A stretch of 64,000 nucleotides of DNA from Moniliella sp. 'wahieum' (Eukaryota > Basidiomycota > Moniliellomycetes > Moniliellales > Moniliellaceae). Both the position numbers and the translations under genes were made by a program. The stretch is from the NCBI GenBank assembly GCA_003971905.1, contig RSEE01000010.1:124001-188000 (forward strand), given 5' to 3'. Shown here piece by piece: positions 1 to 11,931 of the stretch. The notes beneath the pieces are model-generated. The model searched no databases and was not told where the DNA came from. It was given only the letters and a program-made list of their open reading frames with translations. How positions within the stretch are numbered: the stretch's first letter is position 1; the number at the start of each line of letters is the position of its first letter.

Positions 1-2590
1 GGTAGCAGAGCGGGCCATCAGAAGCATCACCACCAGAGCGAGACAGCTCATCCTCGCCAGCGGACTTCCGACCGCAGGATGGTGGCAACACGCGCTACAC
101 AGCGCCCGCTTCACACACAACCTCATGGCACCCACTCCTCATCCCGAAGGTGAAAAGTCACGGTACGAACGATACAAGGGGCACCCTTACCCGATGCCGA
201 TGCACCCTTCGGAATCCTTGCTTACCTGCATGTCCCCCCCATACAGCGCGACAACAAAATGAGCGCCCGGGCGGAGGAAGCAATGCTGATCGGGTACGAC
301 CATACCAGAGGAAGCAAGGGCTGGCTCTTCTGTGTGTATGACCAGTCCACATCGGCTTTCCGCCCACGATGGGCAAAACCGTACAAGTGGGGCACAACGA
401 TGTACCCTGCTGTGTTCCCCATGCGTTTTGCTACTGACATCTCCACTCGACCGCCGCAACAAATCCAACCGACCCACCCGACCGATCCGACTCCAACAGA
501 AAACTTTAAAAACCAAGCACACAAGAAAACCCTACAAATATGACCCGCAGCAACAACAGACTCGACACCAGACTCGGAACCCACCCCTACCACCACTCCA
601 CTCCCCACCCCACCCCTAACCCCATCCCCACAACCCCCCGCCGCTACCCACACGGGCGAGGCCACCCCCCGGGTCCCCTGGATCTCGCCACCCTACCCAT
701 TGCCGACAATCCGGCCGACACCGACTACCATGCCCACGCAGGCAGAACCCTGGCACCCAATCAGGGACCAAGCCTGTACCCAGCTACCAGGATAGCCACC
801 AAACACGCCCCCATGCAAGGCCTGGCACACCCTCTACCCGACATCCTTACCACCCTTCCTGGATGGCATCGCCCCGCCCGACCACACTGCCATGTCCGCA
901 CTGGCCCACCGGGGCACTCATCCCCCAGTCCAATTCACCAAGGACGGCGTTCCCTTGGCACCAAAAACGATCAAAGGATTGGAACAACACCCTGCATTCA
1001 AGCGTGTTTACAAGCGATGGAGGAAGAAATCACAACCCTTAACAACTTTGACACCTACGAATGTGTGCATGCCCCACCCGGTGCACAGGTCCTCATCGGA
1101 CTCTGGCGCATCACTACTAAGACGGACGCAGATGGAAACTTCCTCCGCTACCGAGCCCGCTGGGTGGCAGGCGGCCACCTCCAGTCCGCGGACACGTGGG
1201 GACAAACCTTCGCCCCTGCAGTTCGTACTCCGGCCATCCTCACCCTCATCGTTTTGGCCGAAAAGTATGGACTTCAAATGTTTTCTGCCGACGTAAACTC
1301 GGCCTACCTAAATGCCCCATTGCAGGAGCAAATTTACATGCGGCCGCCCCCGTATTTCCCCGCTCCTGCAGGCATGGTATGGCGCCTGAAGAAGAGTCTG
1401 TATGGCCTCCACCAATCCGGGGCAAACTGGGCCGGATACATCCGCGACCTTCTATGCCTCCGCCTCGGATTCATTCGGAGCCTCACAGAGCCTTGCCTTT
1501 TCATTCGTACCAGCCAGAAATGCGGAACGATCATGCTGGCGGTGCACACCGACGACCTGGCTATTGCATGCACATCGCACGCCGCATATGAGACGTTCCT
1601 TGCAGAGATCAACACCCACATCAAAGTGCGGGGAAATGGGCCCTGCACTACCACCTTGGATGTCAATACGACCGCATCGCCGGAAACCTTTACCTCTCTC
1701 AACCCAAATTCATCGAGGAAACGGCGGAAAAGTATGGTCTCGCAGGACCAAAGGTGCGCCACTTACCTCACCCCACCCACATGATTCCAGCCAGAACGGA
1801 CCCCGAGCCCCCTGCCACACCCCTTGAACAAAAGGACTATCAGGCCAAGATCGGGTCCGGCCTGTGGGCCGCACGCATGGGTCGTCCGGACGCCCTCTTT
1901 GGCGTTTCCGCTCTGAGCCGGTCCACTGCAGACCCATCCCGAGCCCACCGTGCTGCTGCGTCCGACTTCATCCGCTACCTGTACGGGACGAGGAACTACG
2001 GCCTACGCCTCACCCCCATCCCAGACGCACCGGCCCTGGCATGTACACCGACTCGGACCTAGCGGGGGATCCCGAAGAGGCACGCTCCACATCGGGATGC
2101 ATCCTTTACGTATACGGCGTCCCTGTTTCCTGGCGATCCTTACGACAACCCAAGAGCGTCAACAACACGGCCGCTGCCGAATACACGGCCGGGTTTGAGG
2201 GCTAGTCGACGCCAACTATGTCAAGAACATATTAATCGAGTTGGGTGCCATTGCTGAAGACGAACCCATTCATTGGTACTGCGACAACACAGCAGCTATC
2301 TCTCTCTCTCAAAAAGAGGGCAGTACCGGAAAGATCCGGGAACTACGCATCCGATTCCACAATGTACGACAACATGTGGCATCAGGCGAGACCATCCCCC
2401 ACCATGTGGCCGGCATCGACAACCAGGCCGACATCATCACCAAACCCGTTGGCAGACCCGTCCTCCTCAAGCAGCTCCCGAAGCTTCTCATCGAAGACCT
2501 CGACCAACTCAAGCGTAGCCTAGAGCCTCTGGCCAGCGGGGGTGTTGACCGGGAGGTCCGAGGGCCAATCACCTCTAAGCCACATTGACC
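1..2590 (+). mobile_element. Ty1/Copia LTR retrotransposon, 3' part, broken
   Basis: This is a fossil of a Copia-type LTR retrotransposon on the plus strand, cut by the left edge of the window. In pol order it shows the end of an integrase-like region (about 1-540), a proline-rich spacer (540-1000), a reverse transcriptase region (about 1000-1700, with recognisable Copia RT blocks) and an RNase H region (about 1900-2500). A purine-rich tract runs into a TG at 2543, which is a plausible start of the 3' LTR, but I could not define the end of that LTR and no 5' LTR is in view. The open frames are interrupted roughly half a dozen times, so it looks dead. It shares no obvious close identity with the second Copia element in this window, so it is probably a different family. 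Confidence 0.85.
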
Positions 2591-4398
2591 TGGTCCCTCT
2601 CACACATCAAACGCGCTGAACGCGCATTCGATCGGACTCGCTCGGGCCTCAGACTGGTCTAGCGCCCGAGCCGTTTCTTCTTTCTTCTTCTTCTTCTTTT
2701 TCTTCATCTCCTTTTCTTCCTGTCCTGGGCCTAGTCCCGCATCCTGTCTTCGAACCATCACCTTCAGCCTCTGTTGTCCATCAGATTTGCTGGGAGACGT
2801 AGGCCAATAAACGTTGACCGTCGAACGTTGCCGGCGTGCAGCGGCACGAGATTGTCATCGATCATCGGTGTATGCCTGAGAGGGTGCGTCAGTACTCAGT
2901 AGAAGTAAATCGCGTTCCTTTGCGCTTTGCCAAGCTGCTAGCTTCAAGCTTGGCAAGTAGTCACACGTGTCGCGTCAGCGTCACGTCCCCGCTCAAGTGA
3001 GTTGAACACGTGGAACGTGGAGTACGTTGACGTTGACGTGGAACGTTGACTAAACCTGTTGGCCAGCTGACCGCTGGCAGGGACAGTGGACCTGGCGACT
3101 GAGCGATGGCGGCCTCGTGTGGGTAGCACTTGTGATCCTGGGGTGATGGAATGATTAAGGGGCTTGCATATGGAGACGAGCAATGTGATACACATGGAGA
3201 CATGGGGTGGAGGGGTGGAGGGCGGGCGGGAGAGGATCGACAGGAGGGTCCAGGCGTGGGTGGGTAAACAAGCAGATCCCAGTGTCGCATGCAAATGTGG
3301 AAATGACGGGGTGGAGGCCATGTTGGGTTGGATCCTGCCAAGCCGTGTGGGCGCACGCGGTGGATGCGGGTGCAGCGGCTGTGTGGCGACGAGCGCCACG
3401 GAGAGCTGGAATGGGCAACAAGCATCGAATATCGATCCCATGCATCGGCGCATCAGCAGCATCAGCAGCATCAGCAGCCATTAATCATTCGCCATTAAGC
3501 TTTGCGTGCAGCAGAGCCGCCTGGCGCTGCGAGCCGCTTCCCCTCGCATCGCTCTGCTGGCGTGGCAGGCGACAATTTCGAACGCAAACACACAGTGTGC
3601 TGGCGGTGTGCGGCTGGTGCCAGTCGCCCAGGGCCAAGACTGCCTGCTGGAGCGGCGCCGACGATCAGTGATCGATGATCGATCGATGAGGGGGGCTTGG
3701 CAGTGCCATCCATGGCATGGTGGCATGCCCGCGGCCACTCGCGCCGCGCCCGCCCAGCCCGCCGCCCCATGCCCACTGCAGACCATCGTGCCGCTCCTGG
3801 CCGCTCTGGCCGCTCCCAGCTCGCATCCCAGGCCTCCGCGGCGCCGCGCCGCACCCGTGCCACGCCATGGCGCGGCGCAGCACCAGTGTGCCTGCGGGCT
3901 GTTGCGCGGCACCGCCAGGCACGGCTGGGCGCGGCGCTGGGCGGCTGCTCCCTGGCTGCCCCCTTGCGGCTGCTGCTGCTGCTCCCTGCAGCTGGGGCGT
4001 TATCGATGGGCGATTGGCGATAATTATCGGACGCAGCGCATTTGCACCGCCCGTGGCTGCTGTGTGGTGCGGCCTCAGCCTGCGCACGCACCAGCCCACT
4101 GTGCGCGCGGCGGTGCTGAGTACTGGAGTACAGAGTGGTTGAATCTTGCATGCTCAGTTGGCTGGGCGATTGAACATTGCAGTGTGCGCCCGAATGGCAG
4201 CAGCCCACTGCCACTTGCCGTCGCCGTCGCCGCCACCCATCCCGCCCGCGCCACAACCAGCCCATCTCGCCCCCACTCTCGCCCCCCCCTCTGACACCCG
4301 CCAGCCTCTGCGCCTCCCGCGTCCCATCCCTCCCACCACCACCACCACCTCCTCTCCTCCTCCGCCCCTCCCCCCCCCTCCCCCCCCCCCCCCCCCCC
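2591..4398. other. Intergenic: possible LTR remnant, then GC-rich upstream region
   Basis: No gene is supported here. The first few hundred bases include a pyrimidine-rich stretch (about 2680-2720, TTC runs) that may belong to the LTR of the upstream element. From about 3490 the DNA becomes very GC-rich and ends in long C runs directly before the ATG at 4399. Long open frames on both strands in this part have biased, repetitive composition and no family resemblance; I treat them as chance openings. The stretch probably holds the promoter and 5' leader of the hydrolase gene. Confidence 0.5.
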
Positions 4399-6681
4399 AT
4401 GTCCGCCGCCCCCGCCCCACCGGTGCCCCCGCGCACCCGCCCCTCGACCCGTCCCCTCGTCCTCCTCCCACTCCTCCCTCCTCGCCCACGCCGCCGACCC
4501 CCATGACCACGACATCCATCTCCGCGGACGCCTCTCCGACCTGTTTGCACGCGCCCCCGACCTGTGCCGCTCCCTCGGCATTGCTCCTCCTGTTGACTTC
4601 CCCTCCCAGGGCGCCGGCGTCGACAGCGAGTTCTGCATTGCCTCCCCCATCTGGAGCAAGCAGCCGTTCAAGGTGCTCTACTTGTCTACTTTGGCGTGTC
4701 CCTCGGCATGATCCAGATCCCCTGGTGGTGCCTCAGCTCCCTCCCTCGCTCTGGCCGCGGCCACCGCACCTGGTCCTGGCGCCGCGCCTTGCTCGTCAAG
4801 ATTTACCAGAACGGAAGCAGCATGACCTTCCGCACCCACTTCAACCTCGGTCGCGATCTGACCCGCGCCGTGCCCCACTCCGCCACCAACGGCAAGTTTG
4901 CCTGGCTCAATCAGCTCCCGCTCTCCCAGGCGCCCGGCGAGATTAGTCGGTGCTTTGCGCTGCAGGGCCTGCAATGGTCCGACAAGGTGCCTGGCTTTTG
5001 GTTTGGCGACCACCGCTGTACCGGCGGCTGTCGCCCCGGCTTCCGCAGCAAGGTCATCCGTACCATCCAGCGCACCTCCACTCTCGGTTCCCGCCCGGCA
5101 CCAGAAGAGTTGCAGGAGCACAGTCTCCGTCCGGAGCAGCAGGGATGTGGGGCATGTTTGCGCGCGCCGGGCCAGACGAGCCTGTGCTGCTGCACTTTCA
5201 CGGTGGTGCCTACTGGATCGGCACCTCGCACGAACAAGACTTTACCAGCAGTGTCACCCACGAAGCGCTCGCTGCTCTCCACCGTCTCTATGCACAGCAA
5301 GATGCCGCGCCGGCGGGCGAGGCTAAAGGTCGTCCGGAGCGCCAACGCGTTCACCGTACATTTAGCGTCGACTCGTCTGTGCATGCCCAATCGTCCCCAC
5401 TTGGGATCTTGGCCTGCACCACTGCTCGATGGCGTCTCGAGTTACCTCTACCTCGTCCGCGATATGGGATTCAAACCCAAGAACATCATCGTCGTCGGCG
5501 ACTCGGCAGGAGGCAACCTGGCGCTCGCATTGTGCCGGTACCTGCGGGATGAGAAGTTGGAAGAAGTCCCGGGGCGGTACGTATCCCCCCCCCCATACAC
5601 ACTCACGTTGAGCTTCTGTACTGACGTCTGCTGGGCTGGATTTAGTCTGCTTCTTTTGGCGCCGTGGGCCGACGTGTCGCGCTCGCATTCGGGGCCGTTG
5701 AATGCGCCCAACCCGCAATCGAGTGTGCATCTGAACCGGAAATCGGACATTATCCATCCGTCGAAAGAGTACCGCAACACGGCCGTGTCGACGCTGTTGG
5801 GCAACTTGCCCGCCAGCGAAGCCTACACCAAACCCCTACCTCTCCCCTGCGTCGTTACAGTTGCCGCGGGACAAGGGCGGCATGGGCCCGCACTATGGCT
5901 TTGAAGGTTTCCCAGCCAAAGTCTTCATTACTACAGGTACAGCCGAAGTGTCCTACGACCAACACGTAACACTTGCCACACGCATGGCCATGGGAACCAC
6001 ACACCACCGCCCCCTCTACCTCGGCGACAAGTGCTGTCAACGTCTCGACCCGGTCCAGCTCGCCGAACGACCTTCTTACCCCCGCCCCCTTAGGTCTACC
6101 TTGGACTTGGCTTCGATGGCCGCGAGTCAGACCAGTCTCGGCTGGCCCGGTATGCCAGCTACCACCCCGCCCACACCAGGGTGGGACTTGGACCTGTCCC
6201 GGTCCATGTCTCCAATGGAGTATGTGGACGATAAGTTGCATCCACCTGTGCGGGGCGACCGTATGGACCGCATAGGCCGTATGGACCGTGTGGACCTTAC
6301 CTCCTCCACTGACTCGCTCAAGGCCCCTTTGCCCCGATCACCTGTACCCCTCACACCCTCCGTGTCGCCCGGTATGGAAACGGGAACCGAGCCGGGAACC
6401 GAGCCGGGACCGAACCGGGGACCGAGGCAGGCACAGACCTCGGGACGGAACCGGGTGACGCGCCACCCGCCACCGTACCTGCGCACCACCACATTTCCCA
6501 TGGTCATGCCATGGCGCATGCACATGCCCATGCTCGCCTGCCCCGCGCACATCCCCTCGAAGATCGCTCGGTCGTCTTTCATGAAGCCGTCGGTGCCGTG
6601 CACGAGTACTTACTCTTCGATTGGTTCGAGCCAGAACGGTCTCGTACCTGGGACGAGATTGCTCGGTGGATCGATGCGTGA
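4399..6681 (+). CDS. Membrane-anchored alpha/beta hydrolase (lipase/esterase, steryl-deacetylase-like)
   Basis: The protein looks like an alpha/beta hydrolase of the hormone-sensitive-lipase/esterase type. An N-terminal hydrophobic segment around 4690-4740 ('GVSLGMIQIPWWCLSSLPRS') suggests a membrane anchor. The oxyanion-hole motif HGGAYW is at about 5200, the nucleophile elbow GDSAGG at about 5500, and the C-terminal 'VHEYLLFDWFEPER' (about 6600-6650) supplies the expected catalytic histidine region. An intron at 5577-5645 has GTACGT and TTTAG ends and joins 'EEVPG-R-LLLLAPWAD' in frame. The start is the first ATG after the C-rich leader and is uncertain. The frame changes several times (near 4480, 4690, 5150, 5430, 5830 and in the low-complexity part 6000-6550), which I attribute to missing bases. 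The region 6200-6550 is repetitive and poorly conserved. The substrate cannot be inferred. Confidence 0.75.
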
Positions 6682-8881
6682 GCCGACGGGAGGTGCCAAC
6701 CCTCACCCACACCCACACCCACACGCTGACGCAGACTCCTGGCCCCCTTACAGACAACAAGGGAGTAAGAGCGTAGCGCGTCATGCGTGGTGTGGACCTT
6801 TTCCCTCATTTCCCCTCCTATCATCCTACCCTCCTACCCTCGTGCTTTCGGGCCTGCTTCGCTGCTTCCCTCCCCACGGACTCTTCCACGTTCTTGCCTT
6901 TTTTGTATTTGCTTTGTTCGGCAGCGTACGTTTTCTTTCATTCGCTTTTGCTCTCGCTCTCGCTTTTGCTCTCGCAGCTTCTTTTTTCGTCCCGGTTTGG
7001 TTCGGTTCGGTTCGGTTCGGTTCGCATGCGCTACACTCCCCCCTTCCCTCCTTACACCGACCTGATGTTGATGGTTTTTCTTGCCCCTGAGGCGCCTGAT
7101 GGCTTTTTCCTGCTCGTGAGGGCGTTCCCTGAGGGCGTTCCTCGCACATTGGAGGCGGCGGCGGGGGGGGATGGTTAGAACCTACCTCTCGCCCTCATTC
7201 GCCTCGTTTATTCTCTGAATAATTTCTCCCCTACCAACGTGCCAACGTAGATATACACTTGGTCCACCCGGCTCCCCCTCCCTCCCCCTCCCTCCCCCTC
7301 CTCCCCATTCCATTCCATTCCATTCCATTCCATTCCATTCGGTTCGGTTCTGGTCCATTCCTTGCCATTTCTTGTTCAATATTCACATTCGCTCATCCTA
7401 TCCGTTCCTGTTTTCTCCCCTCTGTTAAACACTAAACGCTAAACGGGAAGCTGGAAGCTTCAGTGAAACGTTTTTACCTGCCTCCGAACGCGAAACTGCG
7501 TACTGCGTACTTGGTACTTGGTACTTGGTACTTGGTACTCGGATCGAACCGGTTCCATCTGGTATTACAATACTACACCGTGACTGACGTGACGTGACGT
7601 GACCGTCGTAGTCTCCGGCTGGGGTTTGGATCAAGATCATTGAAGGTACAGTGTTGGCCATCTTGCATCAGTAGTCAGTAGTCACTGATGTTGAATCCTT
7701 GGTGTGCTGAAGCGAATCTGTTTCGCCCTCGTAAGATGAGGCCTGAGGCTCCACTCAGCGCTCACTAGTAGCTCATTAGCTCCCTATAGCTCGAAATAGT
7801 CACTATTAGTCACGGTCTTTCCCACTCAGTCATGCGCAAACACTTGAACGTTCGCATGGGGTTCCTTCTTCCCAAGATGCATATTACGACCTTGCTCCCT
7901 CCCCACTCGACGAAACCATGATTCCCATCTTGCATCAGCACATCAGCATCATTATGAACCTTGGTGGTTTACTACCCCACTCGAACGTGTAGTAGGCGGA
8001 GTCGGACGGACTCCTAAGGCCTATAATCGGTAACCGAAGAGGAAGAGCTGTCTCAAGTAACTAGTAACCGCCACTTGCGACTCCGGAGGTAAAGGGAGAA
8101 AGCTTAACGAGAAAGGAGAGGCGAGAGAAAGTAGTAGGTACGGAGATGATCTAATATCTAGCCCTCCACTGGCTCAGCCCTGAGGGGCAGAGAACATATA
8201 AGGAAGAGTCGGACAAGATCTAAGACGCAGTAGTATGAAATAGGTGGGTCATGTGTCGAATGTGCTGTGGCACCGAGACTTAACAGTAGAAGGGAAGCTT
8301 ACGACGTTGAGCCACCGGGTGGCTCGGACTTTGGCCAAAACGTCCCTTCAGTTCCTCCTCAGACCTAGGAGTTCCGATGTCTTCTCTCTCCTGAGGCCTA
8401 CTGAGACTGTTTTCCTTGTTTCGCAGCTTTTAGCCCCTGGTCCGACTCGTTGCTTGATGTTTACGTTCCTCTGTAGCATGTAGGCGTTGCTGGTTGGCTT
8501 AGACCACCGCTACCACCACCACCAGTGCGATTGTATCACCCTCGAGGACGATCCAGACTCCAGGTCTCATCATATGGCCGTGGAGAGAAGACAAGAGAGG
8601 AAGCGAACATAGCAGCTCAAAGGGAAGGGAAAGCGCAGGCGCGCGGTCAGGGCACTGTGGCCTAGTACCAGTAGTTCCAGCTCCACACAGGGTCGGTGTA
8701 GGACAGCCTGTCAGATGTCACATGTCACATGCCACATGTCACAGGCCACCTCTGTGGTGCAACGTGGCACTCGCCCTACTCCGCCGTCGCCTTCCTCACA
8801 TGTCACAAGAGCCCCCCCGTAGATTTTTAATCCCGGGGCGCACTCGATAACAAAGTGCTGCCACTATCTTGTGCTTGCCGC
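6682..8881. other. Intergenic 2.2 kb with short tandem repeats and a solo-LTR-like segment
   Basis: I see no gene. Short tandem arrays are present: GGTTC units at about 7000-7022, CATTC units at about 7308-7345, and a TACTTGG-type 9-bp repeat at about 7507-7540. A degenerate LTR-like segment lies at about 8100-8240 (listed separately). The last 300 bp probably contain the promoter of the F-box gene, and a CACATGT-type repeat cluster occurs at about 8717-8745. Confidence 0.5.
8100..8240 (+). mobile_element. Diverged solo-LTR-like fragment, Copia-type
   Basis: The order of motifs here (TTAACGAG, GA-rich block, GGAGATGATCTAAT, then GGGGCAG-AGAACATA and GAGTCGGA) follows the same order as in the 160-bp LTRs at 50930-51089 and 61495-61654. 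The match is imperfect with several gaps, so this would be an old fossil from a related family. No internal region is attached. Boundaries are approximate. Confidence 0.4.
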
Positions 8882-11525
8882 ATGCCGAGTCCTCTGCCGT
8901 TCGAAATTGTCTTCCAGGTCGCCACCACCGGGGTGCTCGACCCGCACGACCTGGTCCACATGTCGCGGTGCAGCAAAGGTACGTCTGTCTCCCTTGACAA
9001 GAAGGACTTGAAACCCGTGCCCTGGTTCCGTTTCTGACCGTGCTGAGGAGGGCAGCGTGGCACACCGCCTTGGACGGGGAGGTGATGTGGCATCGACTTG
9101 CGGTAAAGTTGCTCCATCTCCTTCACTTCGAATGGAGCTGTCGGATGCCGCTGTGCATGTTGGATTCGATACGCCCATTCCCCGCACATGGAAGGGGCTA
9201 GTGGTCGCAGCCGAGTTGCTGGAGGAAGAATTTGGTTGGACGCTGACTGGTCGTCCAATTTCGCGTACAACCCCCGAGCAAGATGGTTCTGCTTTGCTTC
9301 TGTCTGCTTCTGCTTCTGCTTTTGCTTTTGCTTCTGCTTCTGCTTCTGCTTCTGCTTCTGCTTCCCATGGGGTAGCCGAGTTGCTGGCTGAAGAATTTGT
9401 TTGGGCGCTGACTGGTCGTCCGATTTCGCGTACAACCCCCGAGCAAGATGGTTCTGCTTCTGCTTCTGCTTTTGCTTTTGCTTCTGCTTCTGCGTCTGCT
9501 TCTGCTTCTGCTTCTGCCCCTGCTTCTGCTTCTGCTTCTGCCCTTGCTTCTGCTTCTGCTTCTGCCCCTGCTTCTGCTTCTGCTTCTGCCCTGCTTCTGC
9601 TTCTGCTTCTGCCCTTGCTTCTGCTTCTGCTTCTGCCCCTGCTTCTGCTTCTGCTTCTGCTTCTGCTTCTGCTTCCCATGGGGTAGCCAACACGGAGGCG
9701 ATGCTTGTAACTGAAGAGACAGTCAAGCAACTGCCAAAGTTGACCCTCTTTCTTTGCCCTGTACTCAATTCGGTGCGATGCTGGCGTGCATTGAAATGAA
9801 CGAATCTTACCAAGGCGATTGTATGATTCCCACTTTAGAGGATCGAATTTGTCCAACTGGGGATGAGGAGGAGGAGGCCATCTCTCAGTACCGGCCCAAA
9901 CAGCCCGACGTCCACTTATGCGGAGAAGCATGGCCACGCAAAGGATTGTTTGTGGGGCGCTGGGCATCAGGTTCGTCCCTTTTCCTCCCTTGTGCATCTG
10001 CACATATGTATACGCCTCTGACGATCCATGATCCCGGTCACACCAGATTCGAATTACCAGGGCGACCGATGGCTCGTGTATAGAATGCATCAATGCCAAG
10101 AGAATCCTTATAAGCCCTCAAATGGCCGTATCGATGACACTGCCTATCGCACAGTGGCCATACCTATTGCGCAGGGTTCATTTGTGTATTGCCGAGAAAC
10201 AGGGGACATGCGTACATCCTGTGCGTATAGGGGTTGCCTCAACTGTTGTGGGGTAATGGTTGTATTGACGCTCCTCCTTTCCTTGCAGCCATTTACCGTT
10301 GGATCCTCTGCCCCACCAAGACAATTTGGCGAAGCTGCAGACGATCAACTGGGATACAGCTACGGTTGGAGAACCGCTTGAACTCAAGATCCCCAGCACG
10401 TGTCCCAATTCGTTCTACGTCGATGGACCATGGATTTATCTATGGACGTGCGATTATTCCAATCGCCAAGACGTGTGGCAGGTGCACAACCGATTCTCCG
10501 GCCCTAAGTGTCTCTACTCGCTCGAGGATCTTTTGGCTCTACAGAGTGGCAGTGACCCCAACGTGCCTGTCACCCACTTCCGGCTGGATGGAATCCTCTT
10601 GCCCGAGAGCACTGCTCATCTTGCGCACTATAAGCCCGATCAAGAGCAACCGCACGATCTGTTCTTCATCTCCTTTACGGCCTGCCCAGACTCGGAAAGC
10701 TGGGCTTTTCTCTTGGGCGAGAAGACCAGGGAGTCGGAGGATGGCTCAGAGCCATGCCGGACTCGTCTGGTCGTCGTGAAGAATTTCAAAGGCCTTTTTG
10801 CTTCGCATCAGTCGACGGCATCCCTCTGGGTTTTCACCGTGGACGTGGACTATCTCATCGAGTCAGACCATCACGATTACCACCGTGAGTATGTGACCAA
10901 TGATCCTGATCGAACGCTGTGCAGATTTGTGGCACCCGTTCGGCACCCTGCCTTGGCCGATGGTCGAGCCTTCCTTCCCTCGACCGCCTCTTGCTGGCGA
11001 TACACCGTGGATAAAGCGGGGCACGTGAGTTACACACTAATCACTCGGTTCATGGTGGACCATGCTCATATGATTAAAGTCGGGTGTCTTCAGATCAATC
11101 TGCTGGACTGGAAGCACGCTCGCTCCGCGTCCGACGTACGCGTCTTGGCTTCTTTGCCTCTCCGTCCCATCCGCCTCGACCAGGACGGCCCAGCCCGGTT
11201 GGTGGGGAAAGACCTCCGCGTGCCTGGTCCATTAAATTCCCCAACCAGTAAGATGCTCAACATCTTGCCCGGCGCCCTTGCGATGGGCTCATCGCTCTTA
11301 TCCTCCACGGGGCTGCTGGTCTTCCTCGATTCCCAATGGGACGACTTGCTCCACAGTGTTACTACAAACCTTCGCTTCTCGTATGCCTATTCTGGTTTTT
11401 CCGACCCGTCAGAGACCATTGAAGAGTATGCCAAGGAACTGGGTGAGGACTGGGACGCCCAGTTATCCATGGCCTTCCTGTGGGATTGGGGCCGACGCGC
11501 GCGCGATTGGTTGAAGGACCACTGA
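8882..11525 (+). CDS. F-box domain protein with internal hexanucleotide expansion
   Basis: The N-terminus 'MPSPLPFEIVFQVATTGVLD' followed by 'PHDLVHMSRCSK' and, after a 77-bp intron (8979-9055), 'AWHTALDGEVMWHRLAVK' reads as an F-box, the domain that docks substrate adaptors onto SKP1 in SCF ubiquitin ligases. The first exon is 97 bp and the splice restores the frame. Next comes a tandemly duplicated segment with serine/alanine-encoding repeats (see the repeat entry), then a long C-terminal part from about 9750 to the TGA at 11523-11525 with no domain I can name ('NSFYVDGPWIYLWTCDY' lies in it). Further introns are likely near 9970-10048 and 10205-10288, and one of 69 bp at 11025-11093 (GTGAGT...CTTCAG) whose removal keeps the frame. 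The frame changes around 9110-9130. The target of the F-box protein is unknown. Confidence 0.7.
9209..9684 (+). repeat. Tandem duplication with TTCTGC hexanucleotide arrays
   Basis: Two copies of one unit start with AGCCGAGTTGCTGG at 9209 and 9374, and a third start (AGCCAACACGG) follows at 9685. Each unit has a unique head (encoding 'AELLEEEFGWTLTGRPISR' in copy 1 and a near copy in copy 2) followed by an array of TTCTGC/TTTTGC/CCCTGC units, about 60 bp in copy 1 and about 220 bp in copy 2. Both copies end TTCCCATGGGGTAGCC. In the frame of the conserved head the array encodes serine-alanine repeats. Confidence 0.9.
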
Positions 11526-11931
11526 AGGTCGTCGCATCAGCTGCCGTATGGACGGTCTGGAGGGGCGACATACCAAAATCGATGATTATTATAGAAACGT
11601 GGAGGCTGTCCAACAGGGACTAAGAGCTGGTAGGCGTTGCGCTCTCTCTCCGAACGTGTAGGGCTCTGGATTTCACAGAAGAGAGTACTCCTGCGAAAGT
11701 CACCATGGTACTGGCCAAGACAGACTAGTAAGCTCGGCTGGTACTGCACGCGAACTGCTAGTGCGATTGCATCCCCCTCGAGGGCCATCCGTCCTCTAGG
11801 TGTAACATGTAATTGCTGGCCACAGGAATGGCGTATGGCCACACAGACAACGCCAGAGAGATTTCAACTTTCAAGCCAAGCACCGGGCGGAGGCACGTGT
11901 GCTTACGTACTCGGCTGGATTCCGCCGCGAT
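11526..11931. other. Short intergenic region with a dispersed repeat
   Basis: There is no gene. The segment at about 11755-11805 (GTGCGATTGCATCCCCCTCG and following) closely resembles 8520-8565 on the other side of the F-box gene (GTGCGATTGTATCACCCTCG and following); both are preceded by GTAGGCGTTGC some distance upstream. The pair flanks the F-box gene in direct orientation. The region must also hold the end of that gene and the promoter of the next. Confidence 0.45.

Noticed and set aside
3495-4550. Long minus-strand frame of about 350 codons, Gly/Arg-rich
   Set aside because: Composition is a by-product of GC-rich, repetitive DNA upstream of the hydrolase. There is no family resemblance, and several overlapping frames are equally long.
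6358-6420. GGAACCGAGCCGGGA repeats as a separate element
   Set aside because: They are short in-frame coding repeats within the hydrolase gene's low-complexity part and not a separate feature.
8827-10099. Minus-strand frames with long Gln-Lys, Ala-Glu or Ser-Arg repeats
   Set aside because: They are antisense readings of the TTCTGC arrays in the F-box gene, which has a recognisable domain and introns on the plus strand.
10885-10924. 40-bp GTGAGT...GCAG segment in the F-box gene as an intron
   Set aside because: It is shorter than other introns here and its removal would break an open frame that otherwise reads through.
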